NCBI RefSeq assembly: GCF_016031615.1
Contig: NZ_JACYXC010000001.1
Span: forward strand, 4,588,001 to 4,652,000
Source: Streptomyces pactum
Lineage (GTDB): Bacteria; Actinomycetota; Actinomycetes; Streptomycetales; Streptomycetaceae
Length of the DNA: 64,000 nt
Direction of reading: 5' to 3'
Positions 1-8,391 of this stretch are shown here, piece after piece; the stretch's first letter is position 1, and each line of letters opens with the position of its first letter. Position numbers and translations under genes: made by a program. Under the pieces are notes generated by a model. The model was not told the DNA's origin, made no database searches, and saw only the letters and a program-made list of their open reading frames with translations.

Positions 1-411
1 GTCCACCGTCGGCCCGACCGTCCGTCCGCCCGTCCTTTTGTGCCAGCGGGTCGCCGGACCGTCGGGGCGCGGCGGCGTCCGTCCGGTGGCCGGTGCCGGA
101 TCCCCGGCCGGATGCGGGTGTACGGCGGACGCCGCCGGGCACGCGTGCGAGGGGACCGCGGGGGATGCCGCGGCCTGTGCGTGCGGCGCGTACGCCCGCG
201 CGGCCCGGGTGTGGGCCGGGCCGGGTGTCCTCGTCCGCCGACGACGCGCGGTCGTGTGCCCGTCCGCACGGGCGTGCTGCCCCCCGCCGCCTTCGACGTA
301 CGACGCGGGCGGGCCGGACGGCGCGGGGTGTCTGGCCCCGCGGCGGGCGGGACCGTACACCGTCGTGACCGGCACCCCTGGCGGGTGTACCGGCCCGCCT
401 GCGATGATCCG
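1..411. other. GC-rich spacer, no gene seen
   Basis: Open frames here overlap on both strands and give Arg/Pro/Gly-rich translations without a recognisable domain or a consistent third-position pattern. I see no tRNA and no convincing terminator. The end of an upstream gene may lie outside the window. Confidence 0.6.
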
Positions 412-427
412 GTCAACGATCGTTAAC
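412..427. promoter_or_regulatory. Palindrome upstream of enoyl-CoA hydratase
   Basis: GTCAACGATCGTTAAC has a perfect 10-bp palindromic core (AACGATCGTT, 415-424) flanked by two further matching pairs and one mismatch pair. It ends about 20 bp before the ATG of the enoyl-CoA hydratase gene, where a repressor could cover the promoter. This is inferred from symmetry and position only; the protein that might bind is unknown. Confidence 0.35.
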
Positions 428-446
428 ACCGGCTCCGGGAGGGCGC

Positions 447-1241
447 ATGACGGAACAGCGGTTCGGCGAATGGGTCGGCGTACGGCGGCACGGGCACGTC
501 GCCGAGCTGGTACTCGACCGGCCCAAGGCGATGAACGCGGTCTCCTCCGAGATGGCCCGGTCGATCGCCGCGGCCTGTGCGGAGCTGGCCGGGGACACCT
601 CGGCGCGCGCGGTGGTCCTCACCTCCACCCACGAGCGGGCCTTCTGCGTCGGCGCGGATCTGAAGGAGCGCAACTCGTTCAGCGACGCCGAGCTGCTGCG
701 GCAGCGCCCGCTGGCCCGCTCCGCGTACACCGGGGTCCTGGAACTGCCGATGCCGACCATCGCGGCGGTGCACGGTTACGCGCTCGGCGGCGGCTTCGAG
801 CTGGCCCTCTCCTGCGACATCATCGTCGCGGACCCGACCGCCGTGGTGGGGCTGCCGGAGGTCTCGGTGGGCGTGCTGCCCGGGGGCGGCGGGACCCAGC
901 TGCTGCCCCGCCGGGTGGGCGCGGCCCGCGCCGCCGAGCTGATCTTCACCGCCCGCCGGGTGGGCGCCGACGAGGCCCTCGCCCTGGGCCTGGTGGACCA
1001 GCTGGCGCCCGAGGGCGCGGACCGGGCCGAGGCGCTGGAGCTGGCCGGCCGGATCGCGGCGAACTCGCCGGTGGGCCTGCGCGCCGCCAAGCGGGCGCTG
1101 CGCCTGGGCCACGGCCTGGACCTGCGGACCGGTCTGGAGGTGGAGGACGCGGCCTGGCGGACGGTCGCCTTCTCCGGGGACCGGGCGGAGGGCGTCGCCG
1201 CCTTCAACGAGAAGCGCACCCCGGACTGGCCGGGGGAGTGA
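447..1241 (+). CDS. Enoyl-CoA hydratase/isomerase family protein
   Basis: This is a 264-residue crotonase-fold protein, the usual length for the family. The oxyanion-hole segments are visible as FCVGADLKER (66-75) and YALGGGFELALSCD (111-124). The segment GLPEVSVGVLPGGGGTQ carries Glu138, and Glu164 follows in RAAELI. These correspond to the two catalytic glutamates of true enoyl-CoA hydratases, so hydration of enoyl-CoA in fatty-acid or amino-acid degradation is likely; the exact substrate cannot be read. The ATG at 447 follows a GGGAGGG ribosome site. A palindrome at 412-427 may be its operator and a hairpin at 1258-1284 its terminator. It appears to be a single-gene unit ahead of the GGDEF gene. 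Confidence 0.9.
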   Translation: MTEQRFGEWVGVRRHGHVAELVLDRPKAMNAVSSEMARSIAAACAELAGDTSARAVVLTSTHERAFCVGADLKERNSFSDAELLRQRPLARSAYTGVLELPMPTIAAVHGYALGGGFELALSCDIIVADPTAVVGLPEVSVGVLPGGGGTQLLPRRVGAARAAELIFTARRVGADEALALGLVDQLAPEGADRAEALELAGRIAANSPVGLRAAKRALRLGHGLDLRTGLEVEDAAWRTVAFSGDRAEGVAAFNEKRTPDWPGE

Positions 1242-1257
1242 CCCCGGGGCGGGCCGG

Positions 1258-1284
1258 CCGCGGCGGTCGCCCCGGCCGCCGCGG
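1258..1284 (+). terminator. Hairpin after enoyl-CoA hydratase
   Basis: CCGCGGCGG (1258-1266) pairs perfectly with CCGCCGCGG (1276-1284) across a 9-nt loop, starting 16 nt after the stop codon. There is no T-run, which is usual for Streptomyces terminators. Confidence 0.5.
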
Positions 1285-1934
1285 CACCGCGTACCCCGCC
1301 GGTCATCCGGCCGCTCACCCTGGGCGCGGCCGGTCCCGCGCCACCGGCCCTTCCGGGACTCCGGTTCTTCCGGCCGTCGGTTCCTCCGAGCCCCGGCCCT
1401 TCTGCGGGCGGTCGCCGGTTCCTCCGGCCCCGGCTCCTCCGCTCCCCGACCCCGGGACCCCGGCTCCCGGACCCCGGGACCCCGGCTCGTCGGACCCCGG
1501 GCGCACGGCCTTCCCGGGCCGGCGGTCCTCTGGCACCCGGTCCCCCGCCCCGACCGCGGCCGGCCCTGGTCTCGGTACCGGGTCCGGGTCGGTGGCGGGG
1601 GACCGTGGCGCGTCCGGAGCCATGACACGCCCCCGGCCCGTGGCGTGACGGTCACCGGGCCGGCCGGGAGCCGGGCCGCCGGCCCTTTCCCGGCGAGCGT
1701 GCGGCGGGCGGTGCGCGGTACGGGCCGGGGGTGGCGGCGGGGCGCCGCCGGGCGCCTGGCAGGCTAGGCGCTCCTGCGCGGGCGGACGTCCGCCCCGGAC
1801 GGTGACGCCGGGGCCCCGCGCGGGTGGGCACCGGCCGGGCCGGGGCCCGCGGACGGGCGCCGGTACGCCGGTCGGGACGGCGGCAGCCGGCCGGACCGGT
1901 GGAAGGCGGAACCGGCCGAACGTTCCTACGCTGG
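1285..1934. other. Spacer of about 650 bp with short tandem repeats
   Basis: No gene is supported. A 19-bp unit, GACCCCGGGACCCCGGCTC, occurs at 1448-1466 and again at 1470-1488, with a partial third copy from about 1492. The rest is compositional GC-rich sequence. Confidence 0.5.
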
Positions 1935-3221
1935 ATGACGCGGATGCGCGCCGTGGACGTGGTCGCGCACGGCGACGGAATGCGAGGCGCGGTGACGGGC
2001 GAGGGCGATGCGCGGCTGAGAGCCGTGGTGGGGCTGGCGCAGGCCATGGCGGCGGCGCACACCCCGCAGGAGGCGGTGCGCTCGGCGGCGGTCCGCGCAC
2101 GCGACGCCCTCGGCGGCGACTTCGCCGCCGTCTCGGTCTGGGAGCGCGAGAGGGGACGGCTGCGCGTCCTGGTCAACGTCGGGGACCTGGCGGAGGGCGA
2201 GGAGGAGTTCCCGGAGGACGAGTGGTACCCGGTGAGCGAGTTCCCGGAGATCGCCGAGTTCCTCCACGAGCAGTGGGCGCGCGGCGGCGAGCCGCACGCC
2301 TGGGTGGAGCGGTCCGGTGCGCCGCCCGCCGGCGGCGGCCCCGGTGCCGGGGCGGACCGCCCGCCGGGAGTGCCCCCCTGGGGGTACCCCCGGCCGGGCC
2401 GGAGCTGGGGGAGGGTGACCGCGCTGCGGCGGCGCGGCCGGGACAGCTGTGTGGTGGCCCCGATCGTGCTGCGCGGCCGCGCCTGGGGCGAGCTGTACGT
2501 GGCGCGGGCGGCGGGGCGGCCGGTGTTCGACCGCGCCGACGCCGACTTCGCCACCGTGCTCGCGGCGGTGACGGCCGCCGGGATCGCCCAGACCGAGCGG
2601 CTGGAGGAGGCCCGCCGGCTGGCGTTCACCGATCCGCTGACCGGGCTCGGCAACCGGCGGGCGGTGGACATGCGGCTGGACGAGGCGCTGGAGGCGCACC
2701 GCACCCAGGGCACGGTGGTGAGCCTGGTGGTGTGTGACCTCAACGGGCTCAAGGCGGTCAACGACACCCATGGGCACGCGGTCGGCGACCGGCTGCTGGA
2801 ACGCTTCGGCTCGGTCCTCTCCCGGTGCGGGGCGATGCTGCCGGGCGCGCTGGTGGCACGGCTGGGCGGGGACGAGTTCTGCCTGCTGGAGGTGGGCTCG
2901 GAGGCGGACGAGGTGGTCCAGGTCGCCGACGAACTCTGCCGCCGCGCCGCGGAATTGGAGCTGGGCGAGGGAGTGGCCTGCGGCGTCGCCTCGACCGGCG
3001 ACCCGATCGGCCCGGTACGGTCCGCCCGCCGGCTGTTCCGGCTCGCCGACGCCGCCCAGTACCGGGCCAAGGCGGCCCGCGCCACCAAGCCGGTGGTCGC
3101 GGGGCGGGAGGGCGGCCCGGAGGACCCGGTGGTCCGGCTCGCCGACTCCCCGCCGCAGGTCCCGCCCGCCGAGCGCCGCCGCTTCCGCGGCCGGCACACC
3201 CCCGCCGACGAGGACGGGTGA
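1935..3221 (+). CDS. GAF-GGDEF diguanylate cyclase
   Basis: From the ATG at 1935 this is 428 residues. The N-terminal half, with a conserved SVWERERGRLRVLVNVG stretch and DRADADFATVLAAV, resembles a GAF sensory domain. The C-terminal half is a GGDEF domain beginning at LAFTDPLTGLGNRRA, with the catalytic signature GGDEF at residues 311-315, so synthesis of the second messenger c-di-GMP is expected. The inhibitory RxxD site normally five residues before GGDEF is absent (LPGA is found there), so product inhibition through that site is unlikely. There is no membrane segment, so the protein should be cytosolic. The start is uncertain: ATGs at 1935, 1944 and 1980 are all in frame and none has a strong ribosome site. 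It lies directly upstream of hutH, an arrangement I recall from other Streptomyces. Confidence 0.85.
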   Translation: MTRMRAVDVVAHGDGMRGAVTGEGDARLRAVVGLAQAMAAAHTPQEAVRSAAVRARDALGGDFAAVSVWERERGRLRVLVNVGDLAEGEEEFPEDEWYPVSEFPEIAEFLHEQWARGGEPHAWVERSGAPPAGGGPGAGADRPPGVPPWGYPRPGRSWGRVTALRRRGRDSCVVAPIVLRGRAWGELYVARAAGRPVFDRADADFATVLAAVTAAGIAQTERLEEARRLAFTDPLTGLGNRRAVDMRLDEALEAHRTQGTVVSLVVCDLNGLKAVNDTHGHAVGDRLLERFGSVLSRCGAMLPGALVARLGGDEFCLLEVGSEADEVVQVADELCRRAAELELGEGVACGVASTGDPIGPVRSARRLFRLADAAQYRAKAARATKPVVAGREGGPEDPVVRLADSPPQVPPAERRRFRGRHTPADEDG

Positions 3222-3351
3222 CCCGGCCCCGGCCCGCCGACGCGGACCGGCCGCCCCTCCCGTCCCGGGCACCTCTCGCCCGTCCGGGCCCGGGGCCCGA
3301 AACCCTTCCCGCGCCCAGCCCGCCGCGGGCGCTCGTACGGACCCCCGGGTC

Positions 3352-3808
3352 CGGCCGCCGTCCGGCCGTACGGCTTCCCCGTCCCGGGCGGGCGGTCCGC
3401 CCGTACGGCAGGGTCAGGGCCGATCCCGCCCGCGCCCCCGTCCCTGCGCGCCCCGGTCCCGGGGCTCCGGCGCGTCCGGCCGGCGGGCCCGGTGCGTCCG
3501 GCCCGTACGGGCGGGGTCCGGGCGGTCCCGGGGCGAGCCGGCCCGCCATTGCTCGGTCCGGCTTCTCCGCCCATCCGGTCCGGTCGGGGCCACTCCGTGT
3601 CCAGGCCCGTGGGCCTGTGGCCGGTCGGCGCGGTTCGGCCGCCGTCCGGCTGTACGGCTTCCCGTCCCGGGCGGGCGGTCCGCCCGTACGGCGGGGTCAG
3701 GGCCGATCCCGCCCGCGCCCCCGTCCCTGCGCCCCCCGGTCCCGGGGTTCCGGCGCGTCCGGCCGGCGGGCCCGGTGCGTCCGGCCCGTACGGGCGGGGT
3801 CCGGGCGG
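3352..3808. repeat. Long direct repeat in the spacer before hutH
   Basis: A unit of about 174 bp at 3352-3525 recurs at 3636-3808 with only a handful of differences: one single-C indel and about four substitutions. The copies are separated by 110 bp. Each contains inverted segments such as CCCGTACGGGC and GGGCGGGCGGTCCGCCC. Neither copy encodes anything credible. The copies lie between the GGDEF stop and the hutH promoter. Confidence 0.85.
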
Positions 3809-3905
3809 CTCCTGGCGGGGCGGGGGCCGCCCGCCCCGTTGCCCCGGGTCGAAAGGCGTACCCGCTCCGCGCCCGCCGGCGGGCACCGGCATCCCCGGAC
3901 GGGTG

Positions 3906-3942
3906 GTGACAGTTGGCGATTCAGTCTCTAGGGTTCCTGAAT
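3906..3942 (+). promoter_or_regulatory. hutH promoter and putative Hut operator
   Basis: A -35 GTGACA (3906-3911) and a -10 TAGGGT (3929-3934) are separated by 17 bp, a good match to a principal-sigma promoter. Transcription would start at about 3941-3943, which makes a leaderless hutH mRNA from the ATG at 3943 plausible. The inverted repeat ATTCAG-N12-CTGAAT (3919-3924 and 3937-3942) encloses the -10 box. The same ATTCA-N14-TGAAT geometry is found at hutU, so this is inferred to be the site of a shared histidine-utilisation regulator. Confidence 0.6.
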
Positions 3943-5505
3943 ATGGATATGCACACTGTGGTGGTGGGGTCGTCCGGGACGACCGCCGACGATGTCATCG
4001 CCGTGGCCCGCGGCGCCGCTCGGGTCGAGCTGTCCGCCGACGCCCTGGACGCCGTCGCCGCCGCCCGGCGGGTGGTGGACGACCTGGCCGCCAAGCCCGA
4101 CCCGGTCTACGGCGTCTCCACCGGCTTCGGCGCCCTCGCGGTGCGGCACATCAGCCCCGACCTGCGCGCCCAGCTCCAGCGGAACATCGTCCGCTCGCAC
4201 GCCGCCGGGATGGGCCCGCGGGTGGAGCGCGAGGTGGTGCGGGCGCTGATGTTCCTGCGGCTGAAGACGCTCGCCTCGGGCCGTACCGGCGTCCGTCCGG
4301 TGGTCGTCGAGACCATGGCCGCGGTGCTCAACGCGGGCATCACCCCGGTGGTGCACGAGTACGGCTCCCTCGGCTGCTCCGGTGACCTCGCCCCGCTGTC
4401 CCACTGCGCCCTGACCCTGATGGGCGAGGGTGACGCCGAGGGGCCCGACGGGCGGCTGCGGCCCGCCGCCGAGCTCCTCGCCGAGCATGGCATCGCCCCG
4501 GTGGAGCTGCGCGAGAAGGAAGGACTGGCGCTGCTCAACGGCACCGACGGCATGCTCGGCATGCTGCTGATGGCCTGCGCCGACCTGGCCCGCCTCTACA
4601 CCTCCGCGGACATCACCGCCGCCCTCTCGCTGGAGGCGCTGCTCGGCACGGACAAGGTCCTCGCCCCCGAGCTGCACGCCATCCGCCCGCACCCCGGGCA
4701 GGCCGCCAGCGCCGGCAACATGCTCCGGGTGCTGGCCGGCTCCGGCCTCACCGGCCACCACCAGGACGACGCCCCGCGCGTCCAGGACGCCTACTCCGTG
4801 CGCTGCGCGCCCCAGGTGGCGGGGGCGGGCCGGGACACCCTGGCACACGCCCGGCTGGTCGCCGAACGGGAGCTGGCCGCGGCCATCGACAACCCGGTGG
4901 TGCTGCTCGGCGACGCGGACGGCGGGCCCGGCCGGGTGGAGTCCAACGGCAACTTCCACGGCGCCCCGGTCGGCTACGTACTGGACTTCCTGGCCATCGC
5001 CGCGGCCGACCTGGCCTCCATCGCCGAGCGGCGCACCGACCGGCTGCTGGACAAGAACCGGTCGCACGGGCTGCCGCCGTTCCTCGCCGGCGACGCGGGC
5101 GTGGACTCCGGCCTGATGATCGCCCAGTACACCCAGGCCGCGCTGGTCAGCGAGTTGAAGCGGCTCGCCGTCCCGGCCTCGGTGGACTCCATCCCGTCCT
5201 CCGCGATGCAGGAGGACCACGTCTCGATGGGCTGGTCGGCGGCCCGGAAGCTCCGTACCGCCGTGGACAACCTCTGCCGGGTGATCGCCATCGAGCTGAT
5301 GACCGCGACCCGGGCGATCGAGCTGCGCGCCGGACTGACGCCCGCCCCGGCGACCCGGGCGGTGCTGGCCGCGGTGCGCGAGGCGGGGGTGCGGGGGCCC
5401 GGCGAGGACCGCTTCCTCGCCCCCGACCTGGCCGCGGCGGACGCCTTCGTCCGCTCCGGCGCGCTGATCGCGGCCGTGGAGCCGGTGACCGGCCCGCTCG
5501 CCTGA
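3943..5505 (+). CDS. hutH: Histidine ammonia-lyase (histidase)
   Basis: The 520-residue product deaminates L-histidine to urocanate, the first step of histidine degradation. The family signature GSLGCSGDLAPLSH is present; Cys145-Ser146-Gly147 would cyclise to the MIO electrophile. Cys in place of the more usual Ala of the ASG triad is, as I recall, normal for Streptomyces histidases. Conserved Tyr and Asn residues occur in VYGVSTGFG and in LLNGTDGM. The start is taken at the ATG at 3943 (MDMHTVVV); an ATG at 3949 and an upstream TTG at 3913 are alternatives. The gene appears monocistronic, after a GGDEF gene and a repeat-rich spacer. The rest of the pathway lies about 52 kb downstream in this window, and both units share an inverted repeat. 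Confidence 0.97.
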   Translation: MDMHTVVVGSSGTTADDVIAVARGAARVELSADALDAVAAARRVVDDLAAKPDPVYGVSTGFGALAVRHISPDLRAQLQRNIVRSHAAGMGPRVEREVVRALMFLRLKTLASGRTGVRPVVVETMAAVLNAGITPVVHEYGSLGCSGDLAPLSHCALTLMGEGDAEGPDGRLRPAAELLAEHGIAPVELREKEGLALLNGTDGMLGMLLMACADLARLYTSADITAALSLEALLGTDKVLAPELHAIRPHPGQAASAGNMLRVLAGSGLTGHHQDDAPRVQDAYSVRCAPQVAGAGRDTLAHARLVAERELAAAIDNPVVLLGDADGGPGRVESNGNFHGAPVGYVLDFLAIAAADLASIAERRTDRLLDKNRSHGLPPFLAGDAGVDSGLMIAQYTQAALVSELKRLAVPASVDSIPSSAMQEDHVSMGWSAARKLRTAVDNLCRVIAIELMTATRAIELRAGLTPAPATRAVLAAVREAGVRGPGEDRFLAPDLAAADAFVRSGALIAAVEPVTGPLA

Positions 5506-5510
5506 CTGCC

Positions 5511-5548
5511 CCGGCCACACCCGGCACCCCCGGCCACACCCGGCACCC
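5511..5548. repeat. 19-bp tandem repeat after hutH
   Basis: CCGGCCACACCCGGCACCC occurs twice without a gap (5511-5529 and 5530-5548), beginning five bases after the hutH stop codon. The remaining sequence to 5782 is GC-rich and shows no gene. Confidence 0.7.
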
Positions 5549-5782
5549 CCGGCCGCAGCGGCTCGCCCTCCGGCCGGGGGCACGGGCGGCGGGGCACCAG
5601 GACCACGGGCATCGGCGACCCGGGCCGGCTCCGGGCAGGACAGCGCCTCCGGGCACGCGAGGACGGCGGGGGCCGCCCGGACCGGCGCGGACCCTCGCGG
5701 ACGGCGGGCCAGCGCGGGCGGCCGGCCGGCGCGGGATTCCGCGGACCGGCGGCCGGCGTGGCCCGGCGCGGCCCCGCGGGGG

Positions 5783-6109
5783 TCAGTACGCGGCGGAGCG
5801 CGGGCGGCGCATCGAGGCGGTGACCATGGCTACGCCCAGGCCGAGGAAGCCCACGCCACCCACCACGTACGGGGTGACGTCCACGCTGCCGGAGTCGGCC
5901 AGGTCCGGCCCGCCCGGGGACGGGACCGGGGAGTCACCGCCGGTGGCCGGTCCGGAGACCTGCCGGGCGTACGCCGGGGACCGGCCGGCCGGCCCCTCCC
6001 CGCCCCGCGCTTCCGTGGCGTCCGCGGACGGCACGAACCACAGGGCGCACAGCATCGACCCCGCGGCGGCGGCGGTCAGCAGTGGTCGGCGTGCGGTCAA
6101 AGGATGCAT
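5783..6109 (-). CDS. Small exported protein with C-terminal membrane anchor
   Basis: From the ATG at 6109 (MHPLTARRPLL), preceded by an AAGGGGG ribosome site, the product has 108 residues. It has a basic N-terminus and hydrophobic segment typical of a signal peptide (TAAAAGSMLCALWF), and a Pro/Gly/Ser-rich middle of about 50 residues. A predicted transmembrane helix (VVGGVGFLGLGVAMVTASM) is followed by a short basic tail RRPRSAAY. This suggests a wall- or membrane-displayed small protein. I recognise no family. It is divergent from the gene at 6221. Confidence 0.65.
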   Translation of the reverse strand: MHPLTARRPLLTAAAAGSMLCALWFVPSADATEARGGEGPAGRSPAYARQVSGPATGGDSPVPSPGGPDLADSGSVDVTPYVVGGVGFLGLGVAMVTASMRRPRSAAY

Positions 6110-6220
6110 CCCCCTTGAGGCTGCGGCGAATTGAGCCCCGTTGCGTCCGATCGTAGTGACCCCCGCGGGTCGCGCGGAAGCGAGGGCGCCACCGGCGCCG
6201 CCGGGCCGTAACCTCCGTCC

Positions 6221-6532
6221 ATGGACGCTACGGAAACATCCCGATATGTACGTATCCACGTCGAGGTGGTGCTGGAGGTCACCGACGCCGGCGCGCTGAC
6301 CCGGGCCGCGGTCGAACGGATCGAGGCCGACGAGTTCATGCTGGACGAGGAGCGGGACCGGGCGCGGGAGGCGGTCCGCACCGACGAGGCCGAGGCGCTG
6401 GCCTACCTCGTCGAGCCGGTCGACCTGGTCGCCGAGGTGCCCGGCGCCGAGCTGGCCCAGGCCTCCTGGAGCTGTGAGCGGACCGCGTTCGACCCGGAGG
6501 CGGCGGACTGGGAGCTCGGCGACACGGAGTGA
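6221..6532 (+). CDS. Conserved small acidic hypothetical protein
   Basis: A 103-residue acidic protein starting at ATG 6221. It begins with a beta-strand-like segment (YVRIHVEVVLEVTD) and a predicted helix rich in Asp/Glu/Arg (AVERIEADEFMLDEERDRAREAV). Third positions are strongly G/C, supporting real coding. There is no signal peptide or membrane segment and I recognise no domain. It is divergent from the small exported protein at 5783-6109, so the two may share a control region of about 110 bp. Confidence 0.7.
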   Translation: MDATETSRYVRIHVEVVLEVTDAGALTRAAVERIEADEFMLDEERDRAREAVRTDEAEALAYLVEPVDLVAEVPGAELAQASWSCERTAFDPEAADWELGDTE

Positions 6533-6697
6533 GCGGTGAGGGGGGCGGGCCCGCCGCCGGAGGGCGGCCCGCGCGGCCTCCCCGGACGCCCGCCGGAACC
6601 GTGCGCGGCGGCGTCCGCGGGGGCCGTGGCGCCGGTCGGGCTCCCGCCTGACCGGCGCTTTTTGCTAAGTGGTATCGCCCACAGTTTTACTGAACAT

Positions 6698-6724
6698 GGA
6701 ACCGCCCGAAAGGCGCAGGCGTTC
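6698..6724 (+). promoter_or_regulatory. Possible ECF-type promoter for L,D-transpeptidase
   Basis: GGAAC (6698-6702) is followed after 18 bp by GTTC (6721-6724), a layout resembling ECF sigma-factor promoters. It lies about 80 bp before the predicted ATG. A small inverted repeat CTTGT-N3-ACAAG follows at 6754-6766. An envelope-stress sigma factor would fit a cell-wall enzyme, but this is a weak motif match only. Confidence 0.3.
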
Positions 6725-6805
6725 TGTACGGAGTACCGGGGCCCTTGTGAAACAAGTGTTCCGGTTCGGGGTTTTTGGGGTCCAGTAGCTATGGAGATAC
6801 CTGTG

Positions 6806-8071
6806 ATGACGGACGGTAAGCACCGCAAGGGGATAGCGGTCGCGGCCGCTGTGCTCAGCGGTGTGCTCACCCTGGCGGCGTGTGGCGGGGACGACGACAA
6901 GAAGGACGAGGGCGGCAGCCAGGGGCACGGCAGGTCGGCGGCCCAGGTCGACGAGGCCGCGGCGGCGAAGGCGTCGGACGCCAAGATCACCATCTCTCCC
7001 AAGAACGGCGCCACCAACGCCGGCATCAACAGTGACGCCAAGGTCACCGTCAGCGGTGGCAAGCTCACCAAGGTCGTGATGACCGCACCGGCCACCGGCG
7101 CGACCGTCGAGGGCACCATCTCCCCCGACGGCAAGAGCTGGACGCCGGCCGGTCAGCTGGAGCGCTCGACCCAGTACAAGATCACCGCCGAGGCCACCGA
7201 CTCCCAGGGCCGGCAGGCCACCGAGAACTCCGCCTTCACCACCGTCTCGCCGGCGAACAGCTTCATCGGGAACTTCACCCCTGAGGACGGCTCCACGGTG
7301 GGCGTGGGCATGCCGGTGTCGATCAACTTCGACAAGGCGGTGACGAAGAAAAAGGACGTCCAGTCCCACATCACCGTCACCTCCACCAGCGGCCAGCAGG
7401 TGGTCGGTCACTGGTTCGGTGACCAGCGCCTGGACTTCCGGCCCAAGGAGTACTGGAAGCCGAACTCCACGGTCACCCTCAAGCTCGACCTGGACGGCGT
7501 CGAGGCGTCCAACGGCGTCACCGGCGTCCAGGACAAGACCGTGACCTTCAAGATCGGCCACTCCCAGGTCAGCACCGTGGACGTCAAGAACAAGACGATG
7601 ACCGTGGTGCGGGACGGCAAGACCCTCCGGACGATCAAGATCTCCGCGGGCAGCGCGGAGAACCCGACGTACAACGGTCAGATGGTGATCTCCGAGAAGT
7701 TCAAGGAGACCCGGATGAACGGTGCCACGGTCGGCTTCACCGACGACGACGGCAAGGGCGAGTACGACATCAAGGACGTGCCGCACGCCATGCGCCTGTC
7801 CACCTCGGGCACCTTCATCCACGGCAACTACTGGGGTGCCGACTCCATCTTCGGCGCGGCCAACACCAGCCACGGCTGCGTGGGTCTGAACGACGCCAAG
7901 GGTGCCAACGACCCGAACCAGGACGGTGCCTGGTTCTACGAGAACTCGCAGATCGGCGACCTCGTGGTGGTCACCGGCTCGCCGGACAAGACCATCCAGC
8001 CGGACAACGGCCTCAACGGCTGGAACATGAGCTGGGACGAGTGGGTCGGGGGCAGCGCCACCGGCGCCTGA
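6806..8071 (+). CDS. L,D-transpeptidase lipoprotein (YkuD family)
   Basis: The 421-residue product begins with a lipoprotein signal (hydrophobic AVAAAVLSGV, lipobox LAAC, Cys26) and an Asp/Lys-rich linker. Two immunoglobulin-like domains follow (about 55-240), then a YkuD catalytic domain. The catalytic signature is visible as HGNYWG and SHGCVGL with Cys358. Such enzymes make 3-3 cross-links in peptidoglycan outside the membrane and are beta-lactam tolerant apart from carbapenems. ATG 6806 is chosen over ATG 6791 because GGAG at 6793-6796 is correctly spaced for it. The upstream leader has an unusually low GC content and a possible ECF promoter. No operon partner is evident. Confidence 0.93.
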   Translation: MTDGKHRKGIAVAAAVLSGVLTLAACGGDDDKKDEGGSQGHGRSAAQVDEAAAAKASDAKITISPKNGATNAGINSDAKVTVSGGKLTKVVMTAPATGATVEGTISPDGKSWTPAGQLERSTQYKITAEATDSQGRQATENSAFTTVSPANSFIGNFTPEDGSTVGVGMPVSINFDKAVTKKKDVQSHITVTSTSGQQVVGHWFGDQRLDFRPKEYWKPNSTVTLKLDLDGVEASNGVTGVQDKTVTFKIGHSQVSTVDVKNKTMTVVRDGKTLRTIKISAGSAENPTYNGQMVISEKFKETRMNGATVGFTDDDGKGEYDIKDVPHAMRLSTSGTFIHGNYWGADSIFGAANTSHGCVGLNDAKGANDPNQDGAWFYENSQIGDLVVVTGSPDKTIQPDNGLNGWNMSWDEWVGGSATGA

Positions 8072-8130
8072 TCCCACCCGGAGCGGACCGGACCCCCGTT
8101 CCACCACAGCGCAACCGCCGGGCGGCGGTC

Positions 8131-8232
8131 GGCATCCGTGCCGGCCGCCGCCCGGCGTCGTCGTGTGCGGGCCGGGGCGCCCGGTGTGGCGCGGCATCCG
8201 TGCCGGCCGCCGCCCGGCGTCGTCGTGTGCGG
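8131..8232. repeat. 40-bp direct repeat after the L,D-transpeptidase gene
   Basis: The 40-bp segment at 8131-8170 is repeated exactly at 8193-8232, a 62-bp period. It lies in the spacer between the convergent Ldt and RDD genes, which otherwise shows no gene. Confidence 0.8.
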
Positions 8233-8391
8233 GGCCGGTGCCGTCGCGCGTCCTCGTCGTGGGCCGGCCCGGGGCGCGCCGGCTGCCGTCCGGTGCCGCC
8301 GGGAGCGGGCCCGGGCCGCCGGGCCGGGGTCACCCGGGCCCCGGCGGCGTGACGAGGGGGGTGCGGCGCCGGGCACCGCCCGGCGGCCGGG

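Noticed and set aside
6754..6766. Rex-type site TTGTGAA upstream of the L,D-transpeptidase
   Set aside because: Only one half-site is present; the small CTTGT-N3-ACAAG repeat has the wrong spacing for Rex.
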